The position numbers were made by a program, and so were the translations under genes. The notes under the pieces were generated by a model. That model was not told the DNA's origin. It did no database searches and saw nothing but the letters and a program-made list of their open reading frames with translations. 64,000 nt of DNA from Planctomycetales bacterium (GTDB lineage: Bacteria > Planctomycetota > Planctomycetia > Planctomycetales > Planctomycetaceae), in assembly GCA_028285345.1 (NCBI GenBank), contig JANQPT010000011.1:62001-126000 (forward strand), written 5' to 3'. This document shows, in pieces, positions 43,723 through 53,044 of the stretch (position 1 is the first letter of the stretch; every line of letters begins with the position of its first letter).

Positions 43723-44187
43723 ATGAATCAAAACCTCGAAGAGAAACTACGCGAATTGGGCTATGAACTTCCCACCCCTCCGGCGGCGGTCGGAAACTAC
43801 GTCCCCGTGGTGCGGACAGGGAATCTGCTCGTCACCAGCGGGCAGTTGCCGTTTGTCGGTCGGGAAATCGTATTTGCCGGCAAGCTGGGCGCGGAACTCC
43901 ACGAACAGCAAGGCGCCGACGCCGCGAAAATCTGCGTGGTTAACGCGCTGGCGCAGCTCAAGTCGGCAATTGGCGATCTGCGAAATATCACGCAGATCGT
44001 GCGGCTGGAAGGCTACGTCCACTCCGCGGATGGATTTCAGAATCAGCCGCAGGTGCTGAACGGCGCCTCGGAACTGCTGGTCGAGCTGTTCGGCGACGCC
44101 GGACGCCACACGCGAGTGGCGCTGGGCATCCATGAAATGCCACTCAACGCCGCGGTGCAAATCTCACTGTGGGCGGAAGTTGCGTAG
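43723..44187 (+). CDS. RidA family (YjgF/YER057c/UK114) protein
   Basis: A 154-residue protein of the RidA group, the founding member of which hydrolyses reactive enamine/imine intermediates such as 2-aminoacrylate. Features are [12 protein letters not shown] near residue 40, [20 protein letters not shown] in the central helix, and [20 protein letters not shown] at the end. The Arg of RidA that binds substrate carboxylate is replaced by context that suggests the sister YjgF-like branch (the usual R105-equivalent is RVALGI here), so the activity is not certain. ATG 43723 was taken over 43705. Single gene. Confidence 0.92.
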   Translation: MNQNLEEKLRELGYELPTPPAAVGNYVPVVRTGNLLVTSGQLPFVGREIVFAGKLGAELHEQQGADAAKICVVNALAQLKSAIGDLRNITQIVRLEGYVHSADGFQNQPQVLNGASELLVELFGDAGRHTRVALGIHEMPLNAAVQISLWAEVA

Positions 44188-44252
44188 GTCGCGCTGCGTC
44201 CAACGCCACCGCACGGTCCCACCGCGCTCTGGATCGATGAACTGATCGCAGG

Positions 44253-46700
44253 CTATTTCGCAGCGGTTTGCGGCGCCGGTTGGTGACCGGGAGCGGCGAT
44301 GAAGTTCAGCAGCCCCTTGGCGTCCTCCGCGTTCCAGATGCGAATCTCACCGTCGTAGCTGCCCGTGGCGATTCTTTTTGAACCCGGGTGGAACGTGATC
44401 GTGTAGACCCAATCGTTGTGGCCTTTGAAGTCACGCACTTTCTTGCCGTCGGCGAGTTTGTGCTCGCGGGCCAATTTGTCGGCACTACTGCTGAAAATAC
44501 GTCCGTCTTTGGTGACGACGACTTCATAGATCTCATTGCCGAAGCCGCCGATCGCTCGGACTTGCTTCGCGTCTGCGGGATTCCAGACGCGAATGTTTTT
44601 GTCGCGTCCTGACGTGATGACCTGTTTGCCGTCGCCGCTGAAGCTGACCCCGAACACCGGTTGCCCGTGCGACGGGAAGGTCACCAGAGAATCACCTTTG
44701 ACCGCGTCGAAGACCTTGGACGTCTTATCCCGGCTGGCGGAGGCCAGTTTGGCTCCGTCGGGCGACCAGGCGAGATCCATCACCCAGTCGGCGTGATCTT
44801 CGATCAGCAATTGCCGCTTGCCGGTGGCAACGTCAAACACTCGAATCGCCCGATCGGCGCCGGCGGTCGCCAGACGTTTGCCGTCGGGGCTGAATTTCAC
44901 GGTGAATAGGGAATCTTGCGACGTGACAAAATCACGAATCAGCTTTCCGCTCGCGACGTCGAACAGCTTGACTTCACCCATCTGGGCGGGAGTGCCGGCG
45001 GCGACGGCGACCGTCTTGCCGTCGGGTGAAAAATCAATACCGTATACCCGCTCGGCAACATTGGTGATGCGACGCAGCCGCTTTCCGTCCGATGCGGAAA
45101 ACAGCAAGACCTCATGGTATCCGGAACTGGCCAACGTGTTGCCATCGGGGCTGAATTGCAGCGCTGTGATCGGCATTGGCACACGGTAGCTTTCCGGCGG
45201 GACCGGCTGCGGCAATTTGGGAACGATTGTGGCCAAGACCGCATTGGACTGCACGCCCGCATCGAGAGCAGCGCCGAAATTGATCCATTTCTTGACCAGG
45301 GCGATCTCTTCGTCGGTCAACGGATCGGCGTCTTCGGGCATCGATCCATCTTCAATCATCAAAAACAGGTTGGAACTTTCGGCATCCTTGGGAACCACCG
45401 TGTCGCCCTGCTCGCCGCCTTTCATGATTCCGGCGAACGTCTCCATGTTGAGACGGCCCTTGGCGGTCCTGGCGTTGTGGCAGGCCAAACACCGTTTGGC
45501 GAAGATCGGCGCCACTTGCTCGGAAAACATGACGAACTTGTCAATCTTCACGAGAGCCCGCTGCGAAGCCTTGAGTTTGCCGACGTGCTCGGCCGCGACG
45601 GTGTTGAATGCCAGTTGCAGCTTCGCCGTTTCCTCGCTGACCGGCTTCTCAGCCGCCTCGGCTTGTTTGACCGATTCCTCGGCGGCGGCAAGATTTTTCT
45701 TGCGTGTTTCGACTAATCCTTGCGCAGTCTTTACGGCCGCATCACTGTCGTTCTTTGCCTTGTCGGCCTTCTGTGCAGCGGCTTGGGCGTCTTTGTGCTT
45801 CTTGTCGGCATCAGCGGCGGCTTTTGCTGCCGCTGCGGCTTTCTCCGCATGGGCTTTCGCGACCTTAGCCTCGTCAGCAGCGCTTTTATCGGCCAACGCC
45901 TTCAACTTGATGAGTGATTCGTTTTTCGGTGCGGTGGCCAACGCGGCTGCGGCGCTGGCGGCGGTTTCGGCAAGGGCCTTGGAAGTTGCCGCCGACATCT
46001 TGGCGACTTTGTCGGCGCCCGCCTTGGCGTCGGCGGCTTTCTTCTGAGCGGCCGCGGTTGCGGTCACGGCAGCGTCCGCTTTCGTCTTCGCTGCAGCAGC
46101 TTTCTTGGCGGCTTCCATCTTGGCTGGAACGTCCTTTTCCGCGGCCGCCAGATTCGCCTTGGCTTTGCGGTGCGCGGCTTTCGCCATTTGGACGGCGGCT
46201 TTGTGCGTCTTCAGTTTCTCTTTCGCGGCCGTTAGCACTTTCTCAGCTGCTGCGCGTCGAGTTCCAACTTCGTCCGCGGCCGCCGCCAGTTCCACGGCCA
46301 GTTCTTGGTTGATGATCGGTTGCAGTTTGGCCAGTTGCGTTTGCACTTCTTTGGTCTTCGCATCGGCGGCCTTCTTTGCGGAGTCGTACGCCGCCTGCGC
46401 GGCCTTGGCCGCTTCTTGAGCCGTCACCAGAGCATCTGCCGCCTTCTTGGCCGCCTCGGCCGCCTTAGCGGCCGCATCACGGGCGGACTTGGCTGCGGCG
46501 GCGAGCGTCTTTTGTTTGGACGAAGCATCGGCAGCCGCCTTTTGTGCCGCATCGGCCTTCGCTTTGATGTCGGCCGCCTGTTTTTTGAGCGCCGCCGCTT
46601 TCTCCTTGGCCGACGGCTCATCGGCATGCAACGCGCCGGTCACAAGGATGAAACAGGACACGAGTAAGGCGCAGCTTGCAAGTTTTGGTATCCGTGCCAT
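44253..46700 (-). CDS. Exported protein: Ala/Lys coiled coil, c-type cytochrome domain, WD40 propeller
   Basis: An 815-residue protein with signal peptide MARIPKLASCALLVSCFILV (cleavage near ALHA). Residues about 28-375 are a very Ala/Lys/Asp-rich, almost low-complexity helix (KEKAAALKKQAADIKAKADA). One heme site CLACH at about residue 403 lies in the planctomycete cytochrome domain (FAKRCLACHNARTAKGRLNM, SMPEDADPLTDEEIALVKKW). From about 500 to 805 there are seven WD40 repeats (for example LQFSPDGNTLASSGYHEVLL, IDFSPDGKTVAVAAGT, DLAWSPDGAKLASASRD). Such cytochrome-WD40 fusions are frequent in planctomycetes; the long coiled coil is the unusual part. Electron-transfer partner unknown. Confidence 0.9.
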   Translation of the reverse strand: MARIPKLASCALLVSCFILVTGALHADEPSAKEKAAALKKQAADIKAKADAAQKAAADASSKQKTLAAAAKSARDAAAKAAEAAKKAADALVTAQEAAKAAQAAYDSAKKAADAKTKEVQTQLAKLQPIINQELAVELAAAADEVGTRRAAAEKVLTAAKEKLKTHKAAVQMAKAAHRKAKANLAAAEKDVPAKMEAAKKAAAAKTKADAAVTATAAAQKKAADAKAGADKVAKMSAATSKALAETAASAAAALATAPKNESLIKLKALADKSAADEAKVAKAHAEKAAAAAKAAADADKKHKDAQAAAQKADKAKNDSDAAVKTAQGLVETRKKNLAAAEESVKQAEAAEKPVSEETAKLQLAFNTVAAEHVGKLKASQRALVKIDKFVMFSEQVAPIFAKRCLACHNARTAKGRLNMETFAGIMKGGEQGDTVVPKDAESSNLFLMIEDGSMPEDADPLTDEEIALVKKWINFGAALDAGVQSNAVLATIVPKLPQPVPPESYRVPMPITALQFSPDGNTLASSGYHEVLLFSASDGKRLRRITNVAERVYGIDFSPDGKTVAVAAGTPAQMGEVKLFDVASGKLIRDFVTSQDSLFTVKFSPDGKRLATAGADRAIRVFDVATGKRQLLIEDHADWVMDLAWSPDGAKLASASRDKTSKVFDAVKGDSLVTFPSHGQPVFGVSFSGDGKQVITSGRDKNIRVWNPADAKQVRAIGGFGNEIYEVVVTKDGRIFSSSADKLAREHKLADGKKVRDFKGHNDWVYTITFHPGSKRIATGSYDGEIRIWNAEDAKGLLNFIAAPGHQPAPQTAAK

Positions 46701-47187
46701 GATTCGACGCTCCCCTAGATCAAGATGACTGACACGGTTGAACGCACCGGCGAAATTGCGAGAAGTCGCGTTTCTGGTGGTGCCGTCAACCGAGTGATGT
46801 CGCTCGTGGATGTTGCTGAAGGTGTGCTCGGTGTCGCCAGCAAACTAGCGACGGTGTGCTTGAATGCGGAGATTCTCGACGCCGTCCCGCAATCTCAAGG
46901 GACTGCCGACGGACGAGAGAGAGATCTCCGCCTCAGTATCCAGCTTACCAAATCGCTTAAACGCGATTCCAGCCTGAGATTACGGCAGAGGGGAGAATCC
47001 AGGGAAATTCTTCGCCGAAGAATCCCGGAAATCCGGCGATATTTGCGCTGCTGCGGCCCATTTCGGAGGTCGACTGCGAAATCTCGAACGCGCCGAGGGA
47101 AACGGAACAGGGAGAGTCAGGTCGGAATTGAATTCTGCAGTACCAATCAGCCGGTCACACCACAGATTTGCGGAGTCGGTCAAACGC
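46701..47187. other. Gene-free stretch between divergent genes
   Basis: About 490 nt between the start of the cytochrome-WD40 gene (minus) and the end of the tiny basic gene (minus). A plus-strand frame at 46725-47342 is open but its product (Cys/Arg/Ser-rich, no homology features) is not credible and it covers the tiny gene. No RNA gene was recognised. Confidence 0.4.
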
Positions 47188-47277
47188 CTAGCCTTTGCGA
47201 TGGCGAATCTTGCTGCGCATTTTTCGCTTCTTACGCCCGATCTTCCGCCGACCTTTACCTGTCTTCTTCGTACCCAT
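47188..47277 (-). CDS. 29-residue very basic ribosomal-protein-like protein (AURKAIP1/COX24, mS38-like)
   Basis: The translation is MGTKKTGKGRRKIGRKKRKM followed by RSKIRHRKG, 29 residues of which more than half are Lys or Arg, with no acid. A GGGGGAG lies about ten bases before the ATG. The pattern K-x-x-R-R-K-x-x-R-K-K-R-K-x-x-x-K-x-R-H-R-K matches the AURKAIP1/COX24 (mS38) motif, of which very short bacterial forms such as the actinobacterial bS22 exist on the small ribosomal subunit. I infer a small-subunit ribosomal protein from the composition and motif; a database search was not possible. It is below the length limit of most gene callers. Confidence 0.7.
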   Translation of the reverse strand: MGTKKTGKGRRKIGRKKRKMRSKIRHRKG

Positions 47278-47488
47278 ACGCGAATCGCTCCCCCCGGTTT
47301 GTCATCAGTTTTTGTTGGAATTCCAAGAATCCCATTAATTAACAAACTCGAAGATTTTCTTCAAGAGCCGTCCGGCCCGGGATTGTTTGCCTCGCCGGTC
47401 ATTCCGCTTTGTGTATGATGTCTGTGGCGTCCAGAGCCAGCCGTGATGCTCGGACGAAGGTCAGACCAATTCCGCGAGATTTACAATC

Positions 47489-48490
47489 ATGAATTACCGC
47501 AATTTAGGAGCGTGTGGCGTCAAAGTCTCCCCATTGTGTCTGGGAACAATGATGTTCGGCGGACCGACGGATGAGTCGGATTCATTGGAAATCATCAACC
47601 GGGCGTTCGATGACGGGATCAATTTCATCGACACCGCCGACATCTACAACGCGGGACGTTCCGAGGAAGTGGTTGGAAAGGCGATTGCCGGCCGCCGCGA
47701 TGAGGTTGTCCTGGCAACTAAGGGCGTGCAGCCAATGGGCGAGGGACCCAATGATCGGGGTGCGAGCCGCTATCACTTGATGCAGGCCCTGGACGCCAGT
47801 CTGCGGCGGCTTTCGGTCGACCACATTGATCTGTATTACGTACACGCTCCCGACTACCAGACGACGGTTGAAGAAACGCTACGGGCCTTGGACGACATGG
47901 TCCGGTCGGGCCGAGTGCGGTACCTGGCCTGTTCCAATTACCGCGCGTGGAAGCTGTGCGAAGCGCTGTGGACCAGCGATAAACTGAACCTTAACCAATT
48001 CGTCTGTATTCAACCGCTCTACAACATCGTCAACCGCGACATTGAAGTGGAGCTATTGCCGCTCTGCCGCGACAAAGGAATCGGCGTCGTCAGCTATAGT
48101 CCGCTCGCTCGGGGCATCTTGACCGGCAAGTACCGGCCAGGGCAGCCGTTTCCCGAAGGGAGCCGGGCGGCGCGCAACGACAAACGGATGCAACAAGCAG
48201 AGCTACGCGAGGAGAGTTTCGTCGCCGCACAACAGATCACCGCACACTGTGACGGCAAAAGCGTCGCGCCGAGCCAATTTGCGCTGGCGTGGTGCTTGGC
48301 AAACCCGATCGTCACGTCGATCATCATCGGCCCGCGCACGATGGAACAATATGCCGACAACTTGGCGGCGCTGGAGGTGACGATTACGGACGCGGACGAG
48401 GAGTTTGTTGACGGGATTGTTCCACCCGGTTGCCATACGGGACACGCCTTTCAAGACACGGCCTATCCGATCACGGGCCGCGGATTGTAA
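47489..48490 (+). CDS. Aldo/keto reductase
   Basis: A 333-residue NADPH-dependent oxidoreductase of the aldo/keto reductase family (YhdN/YajO-like branch). The catalytic tetrad is present: Asp in FIDTADIYNAGRSE, Tyr in the same motif (DIYNAG), Lys in VVLATKG, and His in LYYVHAPDYQT. The cofactor part has YSPLARGILTGKYRPGQPFP and VTSIIIGPRTMEQYADNLAA. The substrate is not known. It has an AT-rich upstream region and stands alone; the neighbour upstream is the tiny basic gene on the other strand. Confidence 0.95.
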   Translation: MNYRNLGACGVKVSPLCLGTMMFGGPTDESDSLEIINRAFDDGINFIDTADIYNAGRSEEVVGKAIAGRRDEVVLATKGVQPMGEGPNDRGASRYHLMQALDASLRRLSVDHIDLYYVHAPDYQTTVEETLRALDDMVRSGRVRYLACSNYRAWKLCEALWTSDKLNLNQFVCIQPLYNIVNRDIEVELLPLCRDKGIGVVSYSPLARGILTGKYRPGQPFPEGSRAARNDKRMQQAELREESFVAAQQITAHCDGKSVAPSQFALAWCLANPIVTSIIIGPRTMEQYADNLAALEVTITDADEEFVDGIVPPGCHTGHAFQDTAYPITGRGL

Positions 48491-48614
48491 GCACTACTTG
48501 TCATCGCGCGAGCGAATCGATGAAGCGTCGTCAACTGGTCGTCGTTTGTAGGGATCGAAATTTGTACCGAAGCGACGAAGATTCGTCAGCGGGCCGCTGA
48601 ATCGAAAGTTCATC

Positions 48615-48986
48615 TCAGCGATCAAAAACCAACTCCCACAGTGGCGGTCCTAGGATTAACAATCCAATTGAGACCGAAAACAGGGCCAGAACGAGCACTG
48701 CGGCTGCCGCGATGTCTTTACTCGTTTTGGCCAGCGCATGAAACTCGGGAGAGGCGAGGTCCACGACCGCTTCCAGCGCCGAGTTGAACAATTCTGCGGA
48801 GATCACACAGCCGATCGTCAATAATAACAGCCCCCACTCGATCGGGCCGATTTGCAGCAACAGACCCAGTGCGATAACGACCAGGGCACAAACGAGGTGA
48901 ATCCTCAGATTCCGTTCACGGCGAATCGCTTGGAACAGCCCCGAAAACGCGTGAGCAAAACTCTGTTTCATCGGCGAAAAATCCAT
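48615..48986 (-). CDS. dgkA: Diacylglycerol kinase / undecaprenol kinase family membrane protein
   Basis: A 123-residue integral membrane kinase with three hydrophobic helices (IHLVCALVVIALGLLLQI, WGLLLLTIGCVISAELFNSA, IAAAAVLVLALFSVSIGLLI). The family motif is SAELFNSALEAVVDLASPEF then HALAKTSKDIAAAAVL, with the catalytic Glu and metal-binding Asn/Glu of DgkA proteins. It recycles diacylglycerol or phosphorylates undecaprenol, feeding phospholipid and cell-wall carrier lipids. It is the third gene of the sulfatase-trmL-dgkA unit, starting 8 nt after the trmL stop. Confidence 0.93.
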   Translation of the reverse strand: MDFSPMKQSFAHAFSGLFQAIRRERNLRIHLVCALVVIALGLLLQIGPIEWGLLLLTIGCVISAELFNSALEAVVDLASPEFHALAKTSKDIAAAAVLVLALFSVSIGLLILGPPLWELVFDR

Positions 48987-48994
48987 CTGAACAA

Positions 48995-49471
48995 CTACTT
49001 GAGTCCGCCGAATTGCCGGACGGCCTCATACATGACTGCGGTTGCCGTGCTCGCCAAGTTGAGGCTGCGGACTTCGTCACGCATCGGGTACTGCAGCGTC
49101 CGTGCGGCGTTCTCCTGCAACAACCCTTCCGGCAGTCCCCGCGTTTCGCTGCCGAACACCACGACGTCACCGGCTTGAAAATCGGCGTCCCAAACCAGCC
49201 GACGCCCGAACTTTGTGATGTACCACCAGCGGCGGTCGGGAAGACGCTCCTCCAACTCCCGCAAGTCGTCCACCGCTTCCCACTCGACGTATTGCCAATA
49301 ATCCATTCCGGAACGGCGAAGATGTTTGGCATCGAGATGAAAACCGAGCGGGCGAACCAGCCACAGTTTCGCGCCAATTGCCACACACGTCCGGCCGATA
49401 TTCCCGGTATTTTGAGGAATGTCCGGTTGATAGAGAACGACGTGTAACAAGGGCGAGACTGGTTTCGACAT
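48995..49471 (-). CDS. trmL: tRNA (cytidine(34)-2'-O)-methyltransferase
   Basis: A 158-residue SPOUT-class methyltransferase that modifies the wobble base of tRNA-Leu in E. coli. The signature [20 protein letters not shown] is at residues about 8-27, then [46 protein letters not shown] and the C-terminal knot [19 protein letters not shown]. Length equals the classic TrmL/YibK. The ATG at 49471 (MSKPVSPLL) was chosen over the much longer frame opening at 49726. It begins 5 nt after the sulfatase stop, so the genes are coupled. Confidence 0.95.
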   Translation of the reverse strand: MSKPVSPLLHVVLYQPDIPQNTGNIGRTCVAIGAKLWLVRPLGFHLDAKHLRRSGMDYWQYVEWEAVDDLRELEERLPDRRWWYITKFGRRLVWDADFQAGDVVVFGSETRGLPEGLLQENAARTLQYPMRDEVRSLNLASTATAVMYEAVRQFGGLK

Positions 49472-49475
49472 ACTG

Positions 49476-50981
49476 TTATCGAGCGGACTTGCGGTTGCGC
49501 TGCACTTGGTCGGCGCGCTGTGGATCAAAATTCGGATTGGGGGTCGGCATCTGAGCACCAACTTCAGTTCGCCAGGTTCGCAGCTTCTCAAGCAAAGTAT
49601 TGGCGAGGTCGGGCGAGGTTTGAGCCAGATTCGTCGTCTCGCCGATATCACGACTGAGATCATATAACTCGAGCCGGCCGTCTTCCAGAAACTCGATGAG
49701 GCGGAAGCCGTTTGAGCAAATCGCACTATACGGGCCGTCGCCGCCCGCGTGATAGTGGGGATAGTGCCAGTACAAATCGCGCTGCTGTGTCTGGCGAGGA
49801 TCCTTTAGAAGCGGCACCAGGCTGCGACCGTCCATCGACGCGTTGTGCTGCTCATCACCTTTCGCTTCCGCGACTTCAAGCAGCGTGGGGTAATAGTCAA
49901 TCGACATGATCGGCTGTTCGCAAACGCTTCCCGGCCTCGTCATGTTGGGGGCGTGCACAATCGTGGGCACGCGAACACCCCCCTCGTAGGCGGATCCCTT
50001 TCCGCGGCGCAAGGGCAGGTTTTCGGTGAATCCGTCGTGTTTGCCGTAGCGCTGCGTGAGTCCACCGTTGTCGGACGTGAAAATCACCACCGTCTTCTGA
50101 TCGATGCCGTGCCGCTTCAGGCGGTCCAGAATCCGGCCGACACTTGTGTCGAGGCTCTTCACCATTGCGGCATACGTCGGATTTTTATGGATCGATTTGG
50201 AACGCACTTTCTTTTGGAATTCCGCCACCAGATCCGGGCGTCCTTGAATGGGCGTGTGGGGAGTGTGATAGGCAAGGTATAGAAAGAACGGCCGGTCGCG
50301 ATGTCGATCGATCACCTCTAATGCCTGATCGGTGAAGTAATCGGTCAGATAGCCGCTCGCCGATTCCCCCTGTTGATTGAAGCCCTCTGGCAGGAAGTAG
50401 CCCTTCGCTGCGCGCGGCTTCATGATCTCAATCTCGAACCCGTGCCGCACTGGGGAGTAGGGTCCGGGTCCCTTGCGGGGGCCGAGATGCCACTTCCCAA
50501 CGTGCGCCGTCGCATAGCCCGCGGCCTGCAATGCTTCGGCGAGGGTCACGTATTTGTGCTGCAGATGCTTTTGCCAGTTGGGAATTTCGAGCTTGGCCCA
50601 CGGACGGTTTTGACCGGCAATGAAGTCGGTCAATCGCAGACGTGCCGGATACATTCCGGTCATGATCGACGCGCGTGTGGGTGAGCAGACGGTGCATGCG
50701 GAGTAGGCGTTCGTGAACCGCATCCCACTCGCCGCGAGACCGTCCAGGCGGGGCGTCTCGTAAAAGTCGCTGCCAAAACATCGCAATCCGGTCCAGCCCA
50801 AGTCGTCGGCAAGCAAGAACACGATGTTTGGACGCTCGGTCGTCTCATCAGCGTGCACCGAAAGAGCGGAAACGTGCAAGATGATCGCGGCGACAACAAC
50901 AGACAAGACCGCTGTCGCAGACAGCGGAGCAATACGCTGAGTCGCAGCCGGCTGGACGTAATTGAAAGCGGCAATCGTCAT
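49476..50981 (-). CDS. Arylsulfatase (type I formylglycine sulfatase)
   Basis: A 501-residue exported sulfatase. The signal peptide is in the first 45 residues ([20 protein letters not shown]). The mature protein begins [20 protein letters not shown] with the metal-binding DD, then [17 protein letters not shown], where the cysteine would be converted to formylglycine (C-x-P-x-R). Other hallmarks are [44 protein letters not shown] and [20 protein letters not shown]. It cleaves sulfate esters, likely from algal or other polysaccharides, though the substrate is not known. First gene of the sulfatase-trmL-dgkA unit; no formylglycine-generating enzyme is nearby. Confidence 0.95.
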   Translation of the reverse strand: MTIAAFNYVQPAATQRIAPLSATAVLSVVVAAIILHVSALSVHADETTERPNIVFLLADDLGWTGLRCFGSDFYETPRLDGLAASGMRFTNAYSACTVCSPTRASIMTGMYPARLRLTDFIAGQNRPWAKLEIPNWQKHLQHKYVTLAEALQAAGYATAHVGKWHLGPRKGPGPYSPVRHGFEIEIMKPRAAKGYFLPEGFNQQGESASGYLTDYFTDQALEVIDRHRDRPFFLYLAYHTPHTPIQGRPDLVAEFQKKVRSKSIHKNPTYAAMVKSLDTSVGRILDRLKRHGIDQKTVVIFTSDNGGLTQRYGKHDGFTENLPLRRGKGSAYEGGVRVPTIVHAPNMTRPGSVCEQPIMSIDYYPTLLEVAEAKGDEQHNASMDGRSLVPLLKDPRQTQQRDLYWHYPHYHAGGDGPYSAICSNGFRLIEFLEDGRLELYDLSRDIGETTNLAQTSPDLANTLLEKLRTWRTEVGAQMPTPNPNFDPQRADQVQRNRKSAR

Positions 50982-51127
50982 GCTTCGAGAATACGCCGGA
51001 AGTCATCATTGGTCCAGGTATCGGGGCGGAGTGCCAATGTTTCCCGTGAGGAGACTTTGAGCGTTCTGCCAAGCACGACCTATGCCTTAGATTCTTTCAA
51101 AATGCGCATAAAAAGTGGAAAGGGGTG

Positions 51128-51166
51128 TTTGCAGATAATAGAATAAATAGACAAATATATAGGGCG
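51128..51166 (+). promoter_or_regulatory. Possible promoter of the methyltransferase-like gene
   Basis: An unusually AT-rich 40 nt just before the gene at 51175. TTGCAG at 51129-51134 could be a -35 element with CAAATA or AATATA about 17-19 bases later as the -10. It is only a pattern-based guess. Confidence 0.3.
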
Positions 51167-51174
51167 TCGACCTA

Positions 51175-51987
51175 ATGGCTGCTACCGTAGCAGCATCGGT
51201 ATGTCCCGGCAATTCTGCAGTTTATAGTGCTTGGGGGCGTAGTTTGGGGTTATTTCGATTTTGCAATCGACCTGCAGGTCCCTGGGAATACCGACTACGC
51301 GCCGTCATTCTATTCTCAAGTCAACTCCTGCTGGCACTGATCGTCGACGTGAGTCGGGGCGGAGATTTGTTTCCCCAATCCCGAGTCTTCCCAGTTTGGA
51401 GCGTGCCGCTTGCGATTCTGCTGGGAACTGTTGGTCTGGCGATCCGTATCTGGGGGACCAGCGTTCTCTCGGCGGAAGTTGTGACGGGATTTGAGCCGAC
51501 TTCTCAACGGCTTGTGACGTCCGGACCGTTCGGCATCGTTAGAAACCCGCTCTACATCGGCACAATGCTGATGTTTGCCGGTTTCGCAGCGTTATTTGGA
51601 TGGATCGCTGCAGTCGCCTTTTTGCTGTTTCACTTCATTCGCAACAATCGCGTTGTGTGCGCCGAAGAGGAATTACTGAATCAACAGTGGGGTCGCCAGT
51701 TTTCCGACTACTGCCGCAAGACCAATCGCTGGCTGCCCGGACGTTTGCCGGGGAATCAGCCGCTGGGACCATTCTGCACCCGCGACGGAATTCTTGGCAA
51801 TGTGGTCTTTGTTTCCATTTGGGTTGGCCTGATCATCTCGATTTGGACCGCCAATCTGTGGAATCTTCTGTACTGCGAACTCTTGGGGGTCGCTCTCGCA
51901 CTCGTGCACATGCAAGTGCTTAAGGCGAAGGCCGTTTTGCCGGAAGCCGCGGCGGAAGCGGAGAGCCTCACTGCGGGCAAGCTATAA
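51175..51987 (+). CDS. Isoprenylcysteine carboxyl methyltransferase / PEMT-like membrane protein
   Basis: A 270-residue integral membrane protein of the ICMT/phospholipid methyltransferase superfamily. Hydrophobic helices are at LRAVILFSSQLLLALIVDVS, PLAILLGTVGLAIRIWGTSV, IGTMLMFAGFAALFGWIAAV, ILGNVVFVSIWVGLIISIWT and NLLYCELLGVALALVHMQVL. The family core is LVTSGPFGIVRNPLYIGTML and the downstream EEELLNQQWGRQFSDYCRKT. Substrate is unknown; protein or lipid methylation with S-adenosylmethionine is possible. There is no clear ribosome binding site at the ATG. The gene is convergent with the following membrane protein. Confidence 0.85.
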   Translation: MAATVAASVCPGNSAVYSAWGRSLGLFRFCNRPAGPWEYRLRAVILFSSQLLLALIVDVSRGGDLFPQSRVFPVWSVPLAILLGTVGLAIRIWGTSVLSAEVVTGFEPTSQRLVTSGPFGIVRNPLYIGTMLMFAGFAALFGWIAAVAFLLFHFIRNNRVVCAEEELLNQQWGRQFSDYCRKTNRWLPGRLPGNQPLGPFCTRDGILGNVVFVSIWVGLIISIWTANLWNLLYCELLGVALALVHMQVLKAKAVLPEAAAEAESLTAGKL

Positions 51988-52012
51988 TCCGCCGTTACGA
52001 AGCGGTTTCCAT

Positions 52013-52924
52013 TCAACGGGCTTCGGCCAGCCGAAACGGATCGATCAACCCGGACACCCCGCGGATCGCGCGCCCGAGCCACGTCGCTGCGACCGCGGCC
52101 AATAGTGAAACGATCGAGTTGAAACAAATCGTGAGCGTATCAAACGACGCGTTTCCAATGGCCAAGACTTGGCGTGGGCGATAGTCGCGGATGAGATAGA
52201 ACGCGACCGCGATCGCCCCCGATGCGACGAGTTGATAGATCAAATACCGCGACACATATTTCTGTGTTGTTTCGTCGCGATAGGTTCCCGCAACGCCGCG
52301 CAGAAACAAGCCATGCAAAACAACTGCACACGTGGCACTTGCAATCAGGCCGATGATGCTAAACAGCGGGATTTCAAATAACTCGGCAGCGAGCAGACGG
52401 TGCGGTATTGCGGCCTGAATCCAGCGGACGTTCTCGGCCAGCGAAACAAGTTTCAACAGGACGGCCCCCGTAACGAGCATTGTTGCGAGGGACAACAGTG
52501 CGAGCACCAAATCTCGCAACCCCGACCAACAGAGCACGCAAAAAACGCTGCCGGCGACGAACAGCGCCAGCGATCCCGCGAAAACCGCGGGGGTCAATTC
52601 GGTCGAGACGAGCAGTACATGTTGGAGCGTGGCTGGGTGCGCATAGACCAACTGGCAGACAAGGACCGAAACGACCACAAAACCGATCTGAGTCGCCGTC
52701 TCCTCCGATTCGAGGATCAGCGCTCGGCGAACCATTCCCAAATAAACGGCCGCCAAGGCGACGGCACAGAAGAAGCCAATCACTGGATTGAACTCCCGGC
52801 CAACGACCCAGGGAAGGAGGGCCAACGTAATTGCGGCATTCAGCAAGAACACGATGGCAATCACCCGAGCGCCGATGCCGTTGAGTATTAACCCGAATCG
52901 AACTGATTTCCAAGCTACGCCCAT
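52013..52924 (-). CDS. Polytopic membrane protein of unknown function
   Basis: A 303-residue protein, nearly all hydrophobic, with about eight to nine membrane helices (IAIVFLLNAAITLALLPWVV, PVIGFFCAVALAAVYLGMVR, ALLSLATMLVTGAVLLKLVS, SIIGLIASATCAVVLHGLFL, FNSIVSLLAAVAATWLGRAI). I do not recognise the family. The ATG at 52924 (MGVAWKSVRFGLILNGIGAR) was chosen because the extension to 52990 is not hydrophobic or coding-like. It stands alone between a convergent ICMT-like gene and a co-directional HdeD-like gene. Confidence 0.75.
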   Translation of the reverse strand: MGVAWKSVRFGLILNGIGARVIAIVFLLNAAITLALLPWVVGREFNPVIGFFCAVALAAVYLGMVRRALILESEETATQIGFVVVSVLVCQLVYAHPATLQHVLLVSTELTPAVFAGSLALFVAGSVFCVLCWSGLRDLVLALLSLATMLVTGAVLLKLVSLAENVRWIQAAIPHRLLAAELFEIPLFSIIGLIASATCAVVLHGLFLRGVAGTYRDETTQKYVSRYLIYQLVASGAIAVAFYLIRDYRPRQVLAIGNASFDTLTICFNSIVSLLAAVAATWLGRAIRGVSGLIDPFRLAEAR

Positions 52925-53044
52925 AACTGCTTGCTTTGCGTTTGGGATAACGGCTGAGAAACTGCAAGCACACGCGACCTCGCTCGTCACAATCTCAGAC
53001 TAACGAATCGCTGAGCCGTGTTGATTCGATGTCGAACAATCTTC

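Noticed and set aside
44500-46650. Very long open frames on the plus strand opposite the cytochrome-WD40 gene
   Set aside because: They are antisense shadows of Ala/Lys-rich coding sequence, which lacks stops in several frames; heme and WD40 motifs fix the true strand.
46725-47342. Plus-strand 205-codon open frame between the cytochrome-WD40 and aldo/keto reductase genes
   Set aside because: Its product is rich in Arg, Ser and Cys with no fold or motif, and it overlaps the much more convincing 29-codon basic gene on the other strand.
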